DNA of 64,000 nucleotides, from assembly GCF_002934265.1 (NCBI RefSeq), contig NZ_PTIX01000004.1, positions 62,001-126,000 of the forward strand, given 5' to 3'. Source of the DNA: Actinokineospora auranticolor (lineage in GTDB: Bacteria > Actinomycetota > Actinomycetes > Mycobacteriales > Pseudonocardiaceae). Shown in pieces: positions 18,329 through 28,222 of the stretch. The notes under the pieces were generated by a model. That model was not told the DNA's origin. It ran no database searches and worked only from the letters and a program-made list of their open reading frames with translations. Each line of letters begins with the position of its first letter. The stretch's first letter is position 1. The position numbers and the translations under genes were made by a program.

Positions 18329-19525
18329 TTGAGCGACGACGACCCGCGCCCCCTGCACATCCGCAGGCAGGACCTCGACCCGGCCGACGAACTGCGCGCC
18401 GCGGGCGCGCTGACGAGGGTCACCGTCGGCACCGGCGCGGACGCCGAGACGCACTGGATGGCCACCGGGCACGCGCTGGTCCGGCAGGTGTTCGGCGACC
18501 ACAAGCGGTTCAGCACCCGGCGCCGCTGGGACCCGCGCGACGAGATCGGCGGGCAGGGCACGTTCCGGCCGCGCGAGCTGGTCGGCAACCTCATGGACTA
18601 CGACCAGCCCGAGCACACCCGGCTCCGGCAGAAGCTGACCCCCGGGTTCACCGTGCGCAAGCTCAAGCGCCTGGGGCCCGCCATCGAGCAGATCGTCGAG
18701 GAGCGCCTCGACGCCATGGCGTCCGCGGGCTCCCCGGCAGACCTGGTCGAGCACGTCGCCGACCAGGTGCCCGGCGCCGTGCTGTGCGAGCTGATCGGCG
18801 TGCCCCGGGACGACCGCGCCATGTTCCTCCAGCTGTGCCACGCGCACCTCGACGCCTCGCGCAGCCAGAAGCGGCGGGCCGCGGCCGGGGAGGCGTTCTC
18901 GCGGTACCTGCTGGCGATGATCGCCAGGGAGCGCGCGGAGCCCGGCGAGGGGCTGATCGGCGCCGTCATCTCCGAGTACGGCAGCACGGCCACCGACGAG
19001 GAGCTGCGGGGCTTCTGCGTGCAGGTGATGCTGGCGGGTGACGACAACATCTCCGGCATGATCGGGCTCGGCGTGCTGGCGCTGCTGCGCGAGCCCGAGC
19101 AGGCCGCCGCCTTCCGCGCCGACGACCAGTCGGCGGACCGGGCGGTCGACGAGCTGATCCGGTACCTGACCGTCCCTTACGCGCCGACGCCGCGGACCGC
19201 CATGGAGGACGTCGTCCTCGGCGACCAGCTGGTCAAGCAGGGGGAGACCGTCATCCTCGTGCTGCCCACCGCCAACCGCGACCCCGCGCTGGTGCCGGAC
19301 CCGGACCGGCTCGACGTGACCCGCGAGTCCGTCCCGCACGTCGCGTTCGGGCACGGCATCCACCACTGCCTGGGCGCCGCGCTGGCCCGGCTCGAACTGC
19401 GCACGGTCTACACGGCCCTGTGGCGGCGCTTCCCCGCGCTGCGGCTGGCCGATCCCGAGCGGGAACCCCGGTTCCGGCTCACCACCCCGGCCTACGGGCT
19501 GACCGAACTGCCGGTCGCCTGGTGA
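18329..19525 (+). CDS. oxyB: Cytochrome P450 OxyB, C-O-D ring closure
   Basis: 398 aa, the same length as vancomycin OxyB and very similar by eye along the whole chain ([11 protein letters not shown] near the start, [45 protein letters not shown] at the end). It catalyses the first crosslink, the C-O-D ether between residues 2/Bht-type and Hpg4 side chains... more exactly the 4-6 versus 2-4 choice follows the OxyB family, which makes the first ether ring at residues 4 and 6. The heme loop is [18 protein letters not shown]. The start is a TTG at 18329, chosen because AGAAAGGA lies 8 bases upstream and the resulting N-terminus matches known OxyB. It starts 28 bases after oxyA and is probably cotranscribed. 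Note that ring naming (C-O-D for OxyB, D-O-E for OxyA) is family knowledge, with OxyB acting first; residue pairings are less certain here than the enzyme identity. Confidence 0.93.
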   Translation: MSDDDPRPLHIRRQDLDPADELRAAGALTRVTVGTGADAETHWMATGHALVRQVFGDHKRFSTRRRWDPRDEIGGQGTFRPRELVGNLMDYDQPEHTRLRQKLTPGFTVRKLKRLGPAIEQIVEERLDAMASAGSPADLVEHVADQVPGAVLCELIGVPRDDRAMFLQLCHAHLDASRSQKRRAAAGEAFSRYLLAMIARERAEPGEGLIGAVISEYGSTATDEELRGFCVQVMLAGDDNISGMIGLGVLALLREPEQAAAFRADDQSADRAVDELIRYLTVPYAPTPRTAMEDVVLGDQLVKQGETVILVLPTANRDPALVPDPDRLDVTRESVPHVAFGHGIHHCLGAALARLELRTVYTALWRRFPALRLADPEREPRFRLTTPAYGLTELPVAW

Positions 19526-19562
19526 GTCGCCGGGGCACGCACACTTTCCCAGGGAGAAGCGA

Positions 19563-20600
19563 ATGGTCATCGTGATGGCGCCCGGTGCGTCCGACGAGGA
19601 AACCGACGCGGTCGTCTCGATCGTGGCGAAGGCGGGCGGGTCGGCGTTCATCAGCCGGGGCGTCAGCCGGACGATCGTCGGGCTGGTCGGCGACATCGAC
19701 CGGTTCCAAACACTCGGCCTCGACGGCAAACCCGGTGTCGCGGAAGTGCTCCGGGTCTCGGTGCCGTACAAGCTGGTGAGTCGGGAGAACCACCCGACGC
19801 GCTCGGTGATCCGCGTGGGCGGGGTGCCCATCGGCCCCGGCACCATGACCTTGATCGCCGGGCCCTGCGCGGTCGAGACCCCTCAGCAGACCCTGGCCGC
19901 CGCGCGGATGGCCCAGCGGGCGGGCGCGGCGCTGCTGCGCGGCGGCGCCTACAAGCCGCGCACCTCGCCGTACGCCTTCCAGGGGCTCGGCGAGGACGGG
20001 CTGCGCATCCTGGCCGACGTGCGCGAGGCGGTGGGGATGCCCGTGGTGACCGAGGTCGTCGACGCGCACGACGTGCCGCTGGTGAGCCGGTACGCGGACA
20101 TGCTCCAGGTGGGCACCCGGAACATGCAGAACTTCGCGCTGCTGCAGGCGGTCGGCGGCTGCGGCAAGCCGGTGCTGCTCAAGCGCGGCCTGAACGCCAC
20201 GATCGAGGAGTGGCTGATGGCCGCCGAGTACGTCGCCCAGCGCGGCAACCTCGACATCGTGCTGTGCGAGCGGGGCATCCGGACGTTCGACACGACCACC
20301 CGCAACACCCTCGACATCTCCGCTGTCCCGGTCGCGCAGGGGCTGACCCACCTGCCGGTGATCATCGACCCGTCGCACTCCGGCGGCAGGCGCGAACTCG
20401 TGCTGCCGCTGTCGCGCGCGGCGATGGCGGTCGGCGCGGACGGCCTGATCATCGACGTGCACCCCGCCCCGGAGGAGGCGCTCTGCGACGGTCCGCAGGC
20501 GCTGGTCGCCGACGACCTCGCCGAACTCGCGCACGCGGTCCGCGCGTTCCCGCCGATGATCGGCCGCCAGCTCGCCGCGGCCGCGAGCCTGGTGGCGTGA
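19563..20600 (+). CDS. dahp: DAHP synthase, AroF type I-beta with N-terminal regulatory-like domain
   Basis: 3-deoxy-7-phosphoheptulonate synthase, 345 aa: condenses PEP and erythrose-4-phosphate at the entry of the shikimate pathway, feeding tyrosine and hence Hpg and Bht. Visible family motifs: AGPCAVET, GGAYKPRTSPYAFQG, LLKRG, ERGIRTFDTTTRNTLD, DPSHSGGRRELV. Residues 1 to about 75 resemble the ferredoxin-like regulatory domain of Thermotoga-type enzymes, so feedback control may be kept. ATG 19563 has GGGAGAAG about 6 bases upstream. It lies between oxyB and oxyC, whereas glycopeptide clusters I know carry their extra DAHP synthase elsewhere. A cluster-dedicated precursor-supply role is inferred from this location. 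Confidence 0.92.
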   Translation: MVIVMAPGASDEETDAVVSIVAKAGGSAFISRGVSRTIVGLVGDIDRFQTLGLDGKPGVAEVLRVSVPYKLVSRENHPTRSVIRVGGVPIGPGTMTLIAGPCAVETPQQTLAAARMAQRAGAALLRGGAYKPRTSPYAFQGLGEDGLRILADVREAVGMPVVTEVVDAHDVPLVSRYADMLQVGTRNMQNFALLQAVGGCGKPVLLKRGLNATIEEWLMAAEYVAQRGNLDIVLCERGIRTFDTTTRNTLDISAVPVAQGLTHLPVIIDPSHSGGRRELVLPLSRAAMAVGADGLIIDVHPAPEEALCDGPQALVADDLAELAHAVRAFPPMIGRQLAAAASLVA

Positions 20601-20711
20601 TCGCGTGCTTCGCCTGTCCGGCAAGGGAACGCGCACCGCGTTGTCCACGGCGCGGTGCTGGACGTCCCGCGTGACCGCGGGTGAGACTGGATCGCCGGAG
20701 AGGTCGGGTCG

Positions 20712-21953
20712 ATGAAGGGGCTTCCGCTCGGTATGGATCACGGCAGCAACGCGGTCGCGCCGCTGGTGCGGGAGCCCGCGAACTTCCAGCACCGGACGAA
20801 CTGCGACCCGCACGCGGACAACGTGGGACTCCGCGCGCACGGCCCGCTGTTCCGGATCGTCGGCGAGGCGTCCGCCCAACTGGGCCGGGACTACGTCTGG
20901 CAGGCCTTCGGCTACGACGTCGTGCGGAAGGTGTTGGGAGACCACGAGAACTTCACCACGCGACCCCGGTTCACCCACGGCGACTCGGGTGCGCACGTGG
21001 AGACCCAGTTCGTCGGGCAGATCTCGACCTACGACCCGCCCGAGCACACGCGCCTGCGGCGGATGCTGACACCGGAGTTCACGGTCCGGCGGATCCGCGC
21101 GATGGAACCCGCGATCCAGCGCCTCATCGAGGACCGGTTGGAGATGATGGAGGCGGCCGGACCGCCCGCGGACCTCCAGGGCCTCTTCGCCGACCCGGTC
21201 GGCGCGGGCGTGCTCTGCGAACTGCTCGACATCCCGCGCGACGACCGGGGCGAGTTCGTCCGGCGGATCCGGCGCAACGTCGACCTCGGTCGCGGGCTTA
21301 AGGCGCGGGCCGCCGACAGCGCGGCGTTCAACCGGTACCTGAGCGGTCTCATCGCGCGCCAGCGGGCGGAACCCGACGAGGGTTTCCTCGGCGGGCTCGT
21401 GCGCGAGCACGGCGACAACGTCACCGACGACGAGCTGAAGGGCCTGTGCACGGCCCTGGTCCTCGGCGGCGTCGAGACCGTCGCGGGGATGATCGGGTTC
21501 GGGGTGCTCGCGCTGCTGGGGCAACCGGACCAGATCCCGCTGCTGTTCGAGGGCCCGGAGAAGGCGGACCGCCTGGTCAACGAACTGGTGCGGTACCTGT
21601 CGCCCGTGCAGGGGCCGAACCCGCGCCTGGCGCTCAAGGACGTCGTCATCGACGGGCAGCTGATCAAGGCGGGGGACTACGTCCTCTGCTCGGTGCTCAT
21701 GGCCAACCGCGACCCGGCGCTGACGCCGAACCCCGACGTCGTCGACGCCAACCGCGGCTCGGTCTCGGACGTCGGCTTCGGGCACGGCATCCACTACTGC
21801 GTCGGCGCCGCGCTGGCGCGGGCGATGCTGCGCCGGGCGTACCAGACCCTGTGGGAGCGGTTCCCCGGGCTGCGCCTGGCCGTGCCCGTCGAGGAAGTGA
21901 AGTACCGCAACGCGTTCGTCGACTGCCCGGACCGGGTCCCGGTCACCTGGTAG
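20712..21953 (+). CDS. oxyC: Cytochrome P450 OxyC, AB biaryl ring closure
   Basis: P450 that makes the carbon-carbon bond between the aromatic rings of residues 5 and 7 (AB ring), the last closure in vancomycin-type aglycones. 413 aa from this start; vancomycin OxyC begins near the second Met (20733), but GGAGAGG at 20697-20703 fits ATG 20712 better. Stretches such as REPANFQHRTNCDPH, HVETQFVGQISTYDPPEHT and KDVVIDGQLIKAGDYVLCS resemble OxyC closely. The heme loop is GFGHGIHYCVGAALARAML, with OxyC's characteristic Tyr-Cys-Val. The I-helix reads LGGVETVAGMIG. A 111-bp spacer separates it from the DAHP synthase gene, so it may have its own promoter. Confidence 0.94.
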   Translation: MKGLPLGMDHGSNAVAPLVREPANFQHRTNCDPHADNVGLRAHGPLFRIVGEASAQLGRDYVWQAFGYDVVRKVLGDHENFTTRPRFTHGDSGAHVETQFVGQISTYDPPEHTRLRRMLTPEFTVRRIRAMEPAIQRLIEDRLEMMEAAGPPADLQGLFADPVGAGVLCELLDIPRDDRGEFVRRIRRNVDLGRGLKARAADSAAFNRYLSGLIARQRAEPDEGFLGGLVREHGDNVTDDELKGLCTALVLGGVETVAGMIGFGVLALLGQPDQIPLLFEGPEKADRLVNELVRYLSPVQGPNPRLALKDVVIDGQLIKAGDYVLCSVLMANRDPALTPNPDVVDANRGSVSDVGFGHGIHYCVGAALARAMLRRAYQTLWERFPGLRLAVPVEEVKYRNAFVDCPDRVPVTW

Positions 21954-22053
21954 TGGACGGACCGGTATTCGGGGAAGCTCCCGTCGGCGCCTGAGCGCGG
22001 GCGGTTTGCCGTCGGCCACAACGGATTCGCACTCGATCGAGGAATGGTGGGAT

Positions 22054-23526
22054 ATGTCGGTGGAAGAGTTCGACGTGGTGGTGGCCGGTGGCGGGCCGGG
22101 CGGCTCGACCGTGGCGGCGCTGGTGGCCATGCAGGGGCACCGGGTGCTGCTGCTGGAGAAGGAGGTCTTCCCCCGGTACCAGATCGGTGAGTCGCTGCTG
22201 CCCGCCACGGTGCACGGGGTGTGCCGGATGCTCGGCGTCGCCGACGAGCTGGCCGCCGCCGGGTTCCCGATCAAGCGCGGTGGCACGTTCCGCTGGGGCG
22301 CCCGCCCGGAGCCGTGGACGTTCCACTTCGGGCTCTCCGCGAAGATGGCGGGCGCGACGTCCTTCGCCTACCAGGTCGAGCGGGCGCGGTTCGACGAGAT
22401 CCTGCTGAACAACGCCAAGCGCAAGGGCGTCGAGGTGCGCGAGGGCTGCGCGGTCGCCGCCGTGCTGGAGGAGGGCGACCGGGTCACCGGCCTGCGCTAC
22501 ACCGACCCCGACGGCGTCGAGCGGGAGGTGTCGGCGCGCTTCGTGATCGACGCGTCCGGCAACAAGAGCAGGCTGTACCACAGCGTCGGCGGTACCCGGA
22601 ACTACTCGGAGTTCTTCCGCAGCCTGGCGCTGTTCGGCTACTTCGAGGGCGGCAAGCGGCTGCCCGCGCCGACCTCGGGCAACATCCTCAGCGTCGCCTT
22701 CAAGAGCGGCTGGTTCTGGTACATCCCGCTGAGCGACACGCTGACCAGCGTCGGCGCGGTGGTGCGCCGGGAGGACGCCGAGAAGATCCAGGGCGACCAG
22801 GAGAAGGCGCTCACCGCGCTGATCGCCGAGTGCCCGCTGATCTCGGAGTACCTCGCCGACGCCACCCGGGTCACCACCGGCGAGTACGGCGAGCTGCGGG
22901 TCCGCAAGGACTACTCCTACCAGCAGACGACCTTCTGGCGGCCGGGCATGGTCCTGGTCGGCGACGCCGCGTGCTTCGTGGACCCCGTGTTCTCCTCCGG
23001 GGTGCACCTGGCGACCTACAGCGCGCTGCTGGCCGCCCGGTCGATCAACAGCGTGCTCGCGGGCGACCTGGACGAGAAGACCGCGCTCAACGAGTTCGAG
23101 GCCCGGTACCGCCGCGAGTACGGCGTGTTCTACGAGTTCCTCGTGTCCTTCTACCAGATGAACGTCAACGAGGACTCGTACTTCTGGCAGGCCAAGAAGG
23201 TCACCAACAACACCAGCACCGAGATCGAGTCCTTTGTGGAGCTGATCGGCGGCGTCTCCTCCGGTGAGACGGCGCTGACCGCCGCCGACCGGATCACCGA
23301 GCGCAGCGCGGAGTTCGCCGCGGCCGTCGACCAGATCGCGGGCGGCGAGGACAGCATGGTGCCGATGTTCAAGTCGCAGGTGGTCCAGCAGGCCATGCAG
23401 GAGGCGGGCCAGGTGCAGGTGCGGGCGCTGCTCGGCGCGGACGCCGAGCCCGAGGTGCCGCTGTTCCCCGGTGGGCTGGTGACCTCGCCCGACGGGATGA
23501 AGTGGCTGCCCTACCACCCGGCCTGA
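22054..23526 (+). CDS. bhaA: FAD-dependent tryptophan-halogenase-type chlorinase
   Basis: 490-aa flavin-dependent halogenase, nearly the length of BhaA of balhimycin and alike along its whole length. It chlorinates the aromatic rings of residues 2 and/or 6, acting in the BhaA family on carrier-bound peptide. Visible: FAD-binding GGGPGGST (residues about 10-17), the halogenase signature WFWYIP, and the C-terminal GGLVTSPDGMKWLPYHPA. The reading frame stays open upstream to 22006, but ATG 22054, preceded by GAGGAATGG, gives the family N-terminus MSVEEFDVVVAGG. It precedes the glycosyltransferase genes. As the only halogenase seen, it predicts a chlorinated product unless it is inactive. Confidence 0.95.
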   Translation: MSVEEFDVVVAGGGPGGSTVAALVAMQGHRVLLLEKEVFPRYQIGESLLPATVHGVCRMLGVADELAAAGFPIKRGGTFRWGARPEPWTFHFGLSAKMAGATSFAYQVERARFDEILLNNAKRKGVEVREGCAVAAVLEEGDRVTGLRYTDPDGVEREVSARFVIDASGNKSRLYHSVGGTRNYSEFFRSLALFGYFEGGKRLPAPTSGNILSVAFKSGWFWYIPLSDTLTSVGAVVRREDAEKIQGDQEKALTALIAECPLISEYLADATRVTTGEYGELRVRKDYSYQQTTFWRPGMVLVGDAACFVDPVFSSGVHLATYSALLAARSINSVLAGDLDEKTALNEFEARYRREYGVFYEFLVSFYQMNVNEDSYFWQAKKVTNNTSTEIESFVELIGGVSSGETALTAADRITERSAEFAAAVDQIAGGEDSMVPMFKSQVVQQAMQEAGQVQVRALLGADAEPEVPLFPGGLVTSPDGMKWLPYHPA

Positions 23527-23569
23527 CACCGGCGCGTCGGCCGATGACCTACCGAACAGGGGATGCGAC

Positions 23570-24751
23570 ATGCGCGTGCTGATCACCGGGTGCGGGTCAC
23601 GCGGGGACATCGAACCGCTGGTGGCGCTGGCGGTGCGGCTGCGGGAGCTCGGCGCGCAGGTGCGTACGTGCCTGCCGCCGGACTACGCGCAGCGGTGCGC
23701 CGAGGTCGGCGTGCCGATGGTGGCGGTCGGCAGGCCGGTGCGCGCGGGCGCGCGCGGTCCGGGTGAGCCGCCGCCCGGGGCGGTCGAGGTGGTGGCCGAG
23801 GTCGTCGCCGAGTGGTTCGACGCGGTCCCCGCGGCGGCCGAGGGCTGTGACGTGGTGGTGTCGACCGGGTTGCTGCCCACCGCGGTCGTCGCCCGGTCGG
23901 TGGCCGAGAAGCTGGGCGTGCCCTACTTCTACACGATCTTCAGCCCGGACCACCTGCCGTCGGCGCGCAGCCAGGAGCAGCGGGACCTGTACAACGAGGG
24001 CGCCGACCGGCACTTCGGCGACCCGGTCAACGCCGGTCGGGCCGCGATCGGGCTGCCGCCGGTGCGCGACCTGTTCGACTACGGCTACACCGACCACCCG
24101 CTGCTCGCCACGGACCCGGTCCTGGCCCCACCCGCCGCGGGTCTGGACGCCGTGCAGACCGGCGCGTGGGTGCTGCCCGACCAGCGGTCGCTGCCTGCCG
24201 AACTGGAGGCGTTCCTGGCCGCGGGCCCGCCGCCGGTGTATGTGGGGTTCGGCAGCTCGTCCGGATCGGCGGACGCCGCGCGGGCGTCGGTCGACGCGGC
24301 CCGCGCCCACGGTCGCCGGGTCGTCCTGTCCCGCGGCTGGGACGAACTGGCCCTGGACGACGACCGGGACGACTGCCTCGCCATCGGCGAGGTCAACCTG
24401 CAGGCGCTGTTCGGCCGGGTGGCCGCCGCCGTGCACCACGACAGCGCGGGCACGACGTTCGTGGCCACGCTGGCGGGCGTCCCCCAGGTCGTGCTGCGCC
24501 ACGTCATCGACAACGACGTGGCGCAGGTCTACTACTCGGACCGGGTGGCGGAACTGGGCGTCGGGGTCGCGCTCGACGGTCCGATCCCGGACCCCGAGGC
24601 GCTGTCGGCCGCGTTCGCCACCGCGCTCACCCCGGACACCCGCGACCGGGCCGCCGCCGTGGCGGCCACGATCCGCACCGACGGGACGTCCGTGACCGCG
24701 GCGCTGCTGTTCGCCGCGGCGGGCGTGGACCAGCCGCCGGTTCCCGCGTGA
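23570..24751 (+). CDS. gtfA: GtfA-type glycopeptide aminosugar transferase
   Basis: 393-aa GT1, GT-B-fold glycosyltransferase. It is closest by eye to chloroeremomycin GtfA, which puts an amino-trideoxysugar on the benzylic hydroxyl of residue 6: [13 protein letters not shown] start, [31 protein letters not shown]-like FDYGYTD, and the GtfA-specific donor-loop version HHDSAGTT in place of HHGGAGTT. The catalytic-base region GSRGDIEP is intact. AGGGGA stands about 8 bases before ATG 23570. It is first of three consecutive gtf genes with 37-bp gaps. The likely donor is the dTDP-aminosugar made by the genes at 39.3-44.6 kb. Confidence 0.88.
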   Translation: MRVLITGCGSRGDIEPLVALAVRLRELGAQVRTCLPPDYAQRCAEVGVPMVAVGRPVRAGARGPGEPPPGAVEVVAEVVAEWFDAVPAAAEGCDVVVSTGLLPTAVVARSVAEKLGVPYFYTIFSPDHLPSARSQEQRDLYNEGADRHFGDPVNAGRAAIGLPPVRDLFDYGYTDHPLLATDPVLAPPAAGLDAVQTGAWVLPDQRSLPAELEAFLAAGPPPVYVGFGSSSGSADAARASVDAARAHGRRVVLSRGWDELALDDDRDDCLAIGEVNLQALFGRVAAAVHHDSAGTTFVATLAGVPQVVLRHVIDNDVAQVYYSDRVAELGVGVALDGPIPDPEALSAAFATALTPDTRDRAAAVAATIRTDGTSVTAALLFAAAGVDQPPVPA

Positions 24752-24788
24752 ACCGCGGACCACGACCCACGGAAGCGGGGAACGCCTG

Positions 24789-26021
24789 ATGCGGGTGCTG
24801 CTGTCGACGTCCGGGAGCCGGGGTGACGTCGAACCGCTGCTGGCCCTGGCCGTGGGACTGCGGGATCTCGGCGCGGAAGCCCGGGTGAGCGCGCCACCGG
24901 ACTGCGCGGACCGGCTGGCCGAGGTGGGTGTGCCGCACGTGCCGGTCGGCCCGCCCGCACGGCCGCCGGTGCGCGCGGCGGACCGGAAGCCGCCCACCCC
25001 CGAGGACATGCTCCGGTTCAACGCCGAGGTCATCGCCACCCAGTTCGACCGGCTCCCGGCGGCCGCCGAGGGGTGCGACGCGGTGGTGGCGACCGGAGTG
25101 CTGGCCGCCGCCGTCGGCGTGCGGTCGGTCGCCGAGAAGCTGGGTATCCCGTACTTCTACGCCTTCCACTGCCCGATTTACCTCCCGTCGCCGCACTACC
25201 CGCCGCCGCCACCCCTGGGCGAACCACCCGCGCCGGAGGGCACCGACATCGCGGCGCTGTGGCACCGCAACGGCCAGAGCGCCTTCCGGCGCTTCGGCAC
25301 CCCGCTCAACGAGCAGCGGGCCGCGATCGGCCTGCCGCCGGTCACCGACATCTACGGGTTCGGCTACACCGACCACCCCTGGCTGTCGGCGGACCCCACC
25401 CTGGCCCCGTTGCTGCCCACCGACCTCGACGCCGTGCAGACCGGCGCCTGGGTCCTGCCCGACGACCGGCCCCTGCCCGCCGACCTGGCGGCGTTCCTGG
25501 CCGCGGGTCCGCCGCCGGTGTACGTCGGTTTCGGCAGCATGCGCGCGCACGCGGACGCCGCCCGGGTGGCGGTCGACGCGGTCCGCGCGCGGGGGCACCG
25601 GGTCGTCCTTTCCCGTGGCTGGGCCGATCTGGCCCCGCCCGACGGCCAGGACGACTGCTTCGCGGTCGGCGAGGTGAACCACCAGCTGCTGTTCGGCCGG
25701 GTGGCCGCCGTCGTCCACCACGGCGGCGCGGGCACGACGACCACGGCCGCCAAGGCGGGCGCGCCCCAGGTCCTGGTGCCCCAGATCGCGGACCAGCCCT
25801 ACTTCGCCGCCCGGGTCGTCGAACTGGGGATCGGCGCGGCGCACGACGGCCCGACCCCGACCCCCGATTCCCTCGAGGCCGCGCTCACCACGGCCCTGAC
25901 CCCCGAGACCCGGGCGCGCGCCGCGGCCGTGGCGGACGCCGTCCGCGTCGACGGGGCGCGCGTGGCGGCCGCCCTGGTGCTCGCCGCGGTCGACCGGGAG
26001 CAGCGGCCCGCCTCGGCGTGA
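24789..26021 (+). CDS. gtfB: GtfB-type glucosyltransferase for residue 4
   Basis: 410-aa GT1 glycosyltransferase resembling GtfB/GtfE, which transfer glucose from UDP-glucose to the phenol of Hpg4 of the aglycone. Family stretches: [85 protein letters not shown]. The HHGGAGTT donor motif is canonical and the Asp of GSRGD is present. A Pro-rich loop ([15 protein letters not shown], residues about 138-152) matches the acceptor-side loop of GtfB in length and character. The UDP-glucose rather than UDP-GlcNAc donor is inferred from resemblance to GtfB; a GlcNAc transferase as in teicoplanin is the alternative, given the deacetylase downstream. Confidence 0.88.
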   Translation: MRVLLSTSGSRGDVEPLLALAVGLRDLGAEARVSAPPDCADRLAEVGVPHVPVGPPARPPVRAADRKPPTPEDMLRFNAEVIATQFDRLPAAAEGCDAVVATGVLAAAVGVRSVAEKLGIPYFYAFHCPIYLPSPHYPPPPPLGEPPAPEGTDIAALWHRNGQSAFRRFGTPLNEQRAAIGLPPVTDIYGFGYTDHPWLSADPTLAPLLPTDLDAVQTGAWVLPDDRPLPADLAAFLAAGPPPVYVGFGSMRAHADAARVAVDAVRARGHRVVLSRGWADLAPPDGQDDCFAVGEVNHQLLFGRVAAVVHHGGAGTTTTAAKAGAPQVLVPQIADQPYFAARVVELGIGAAHDGPTPTPDSLEAALTTALTPETRARAAAVADAVRVDGARVAAALVLAAVDREQRPASA

Positions 26022-26058
26022 ACCGCCCGGGACGCCCCACCTGAACAGGAGATGCGAG

Positions 26059-27279
26059 ATGCGCGTGTTGTTGTCGACGTCCGGGAGCCGCGGCGATGTC
26101 GAACCGCTGGTGGCACTGGCGGTGCGCCTGCGGGCACTCGACGCGCGGGTGCGGGTGTGCGCGCCGCCCTTCGCCGCGGAGCGGCTGGCCGAGGTCGGCG
26201 TGCCGCACGTGCCCGTCGGCCTCCCGCAGCGCGTGGTGCTGCGGGACGGGACGCCGCCGCCGTCCCCCGAGGAGCAGCGCAGGCTGGAGGCCGGGGCGGT
26301 CGCCATGCAGTTCGAGCGGGTCCCCGCGGCCGCCGAGGGGTGCGACGTGGTGGTGGCGACCGGGGAACTGGCTGCCGCCGCGGCGGTCCGGTCGGTCGCC
26401 GAGAAGCGGGGCATCCCGTACTCCTACGCCGCCTACAGCCCGGTCTACCTGCCGTCGCGGCACCACGTGCCGCCCGTGGACGAGCGGACCGAGCCGGGCG
26501 TGACCGACAACGGGGTGCTGTGGGCGCAGCGCAGGCTGCGCTTCCACAGCCGCTTCGGCGAGCCGCTCAACGCCAACCGGGCCGCGATCGGCCTGCCGCC
26601 GGTGGACAACGCCTTCGACCACGCTTACGCCGACCGGCCGTGGCTGGCCGCCGACCCGGTCCTGGCCCCGCTGCCGCCGGACCTCGACGCCGTGCAGACC
26701 GGGGTGTGGGTACTGCCGGACGAGCGGCCGCTGCCCGGTCCGCTGGTGGACTTCCTCGACGCCGGTGAACCGCCGGTGTACCTGGGTTTCGGCAGCACGA
26801 CCGGGACCGACGACGCCGCCGGGGCGGCCATCGAGGCGATCCGCGGCCACGGCCGCCGGGTGATCCTCTCCAGCGGCTGGGCCGACCTGGCCCGACCGGA
26901 CGACGGCGCCGACTGCTTCGTCGTCAGCGAGGTGAACCTCCAGGTGCTGTTCGGCCTGGTGGCCGCCGTCGTGCACCCGGGCAGCGCGGGCACGACGCAC
27001 GTGGCCACGCGGGCGGGCGTCCCCCAGGTACTGGTGCCCCGCAGCACCGACCAGCCGTACCACGCGGGCCGGGCGGCGGAGCTGGGGATCGGGGTGGTGC
27101 ACGACAGCCTGACCACGACGGTCGAATCCCTGTCGGCCGCGCTCGCCGCGGCACTGGCCCCCGAGACCCGGGACCGCGCGGCGGCCGTCGCGGGCACGAT
27201 GCGCACCGACGGCACCTCCGTGGCCGCGCGGCTGCTCTTCGACGTGGTCAACCGGGAGAAGCCGACAGTCTCCGCGTGA
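26059..27279 (+). CDS. gtfC: GtfC/GtfD-type second-sugar transferase, altered donor loop
   Basis: 406-aa GT1 glycosyltransferase, third of the tandem set. In chloroeremomycin GtfC adds an amino-deoxysugar to the glucose on residue 4; GtfD does so for vancosamine. The N-terminal GSRGDVEP is intact. The donor-pyrophosphate motif reads [13 protein letters not shown], with Pro replacing the second His of HHGSAGT, an unusual change. Other family stretches: [17 protein letters not shown] [33 protein letters not shown] 26059 follows AGGAG with 8 bases between. Its acceptor could be the residue-4 sugar or another site. Whether the His-to-Pro change affects function cannot be told from sequence alone. 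Confidence 0.83.
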   Translation: MRVLLSTSGSRGDVEPLVALAVRLRALDARVRVCAPPFAAERLAEVGVPHVPVGLPQRVVLRDGTPPPSPEEQRRLEAGAVAMQFERVPAAAEGCDVVVATGELAAAAAVRSVAEKRGIPYSYAAYSPVYLPSRHHVPPVDERTEPGVTDNGVLWAQRRLRFHSRFGEPLNANRAAIGLPPVDNAFDHAYADRPWLAADPVLAPLPPDLDAVQTGVWVLPDERPLPGPLVDFLDAGEPPVYLGFGSTTGTDDAAGAAIEAIRGHGRRVILSSGWADLARPDDGADCFVVSEVNLQVLFGLVAAVVHPGSAGTTHVATRAGVPQVLVPRSTDQPYHAGRAAELGIGVVHDSLTTTVESLSAALAAALAPETRDRAAAVAGTMRTDGTSVAARLLFDVVNREKPTVSA

Positions 27280-27337
27280 GCGGCTGTCCAGGTCGCGCCT
27301 GTTGTAACGCGGCACCGCGATCACCAAGGTGGTGGCC

Positions 27338-28162
27338 ATGTCTCAAGCTTCCGGCCAGGTCCGGTTCCTGGCGGTATCCCCCCATTTGGACGACGCGGTC
27401 CTGTCCTACGGCGCGGGTCTCGCCCAGGCGGGGCGGGATGGCGCGGACGTGCTCGTGCACACCGTGTTCGCGGGCAGCGCGTCGCCGCCGTATTCCGCCG
27501 CGGCACAACGGCTGCACGAACTCTGGGGCCTCGCCCCGGACCAGGACGCGTCGCTGGTCCGCCGGGCGGAGGACGCCGCCGCCCTCGACCACCTGGGCGC
27601 GGCGCACCGGCACGGCCGGTTCCTCGACTCGATCTACCGCAGGCTGCCGGACGGCCGGTGGTTGGCGGAGAACGTGGCGGGCAAGGCGAAGCTGCGCATC
27701 GACGAGCACTCGCCGGAGCACGAGCGCGAGCTGCGCGCGGCGGTCGAGGACGACATCCGAGCGGTCGTCGCCGAGGTCGTGCCGACGCTGGTCGTCACCT
27801 GCGCGGCCATCAACGCCCACGTCGACAACCGGATCACCCGGGACGCCGCGCTGGCCGTGGCCGGGGAGCGCGGCATCCCGGTGCGGCTGTGGGAAGACCT
27901 CCCACATGCGACATTCGGCTCGGACGAGGTGGAACTCCCCGCGGGTTTCCACCTCGGCGACGCCGAATTCGGTGCGGTGGAGGAAGAATCGCGGACCCGC
28001 AAGTTCGAGTCCCTGAAGTACTACACGTCCCAGCTGCTGATGCTCGACGGGCCGAACAAGGACCTGTTCGCGCTGCTGGACGAGCACGCTCGGAAGAGCT
28101 CGCCGCGCGGTGGGTACGGCGAGACGACCTGGCCGGTTTCGCGCGGCGCGGGCGACAGCTGA
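27338..28162 (+). CDS. PIG-L/LmbE-family deacetylase
   Basis: 274-aa zinc-dependent deacetylase-family protein. The metal motif SPHLDDAVLS (PHxDD) is near residues 11-20 and the second metal/acid region is AHVDNRITRDAA (about 148-159). Related proteins in teicoplanin and A40926 clusters deacetylate the residue-4 N-acetylglucosamine before acylation, and similar genes of unclear role occur in clusters without an acyl sugar. No acyltransferase is seen in this window, so the substrate here is unknown. I chose ATG 27338 because AAGG lies about 8 bases upstream; GTGs at 27329 and 27332 are alternatives. It follows gtfC by 58 bp and precedes the GT39 gene, so the three may be one transcript. Confidence 0.85.
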   Translation: MSQASGQVRFLAVSPHLDDAVLSYGAGLAQAGRDGADVLVHTVFAGSASPPYSAAAQRLHELWGLAPDQDASLVRRAEDAAALDHLGAAHRHGRFLDSIYRRLPDGRWLAENVAGKAKLRIDEHSPEHERELRAAVEDDIRAVVAEVVPTLVVTCAAINAHVDNRITRDAALAVAGERGIPVRLWEDLPHATFGSDEVELPAGFHLGDAEFGAVEEESRTRKFESLKYYTSQLLMLDGPNKDLFALLDEHARKSSPRGGYGETTWPVSRGAGDS

Positions 28163-28222
28163 GCACCGCCACCGCAGGACCCGACCGATGACACTCGCAC
28201 CCCGCGCTCCGGAGGTACCGGG

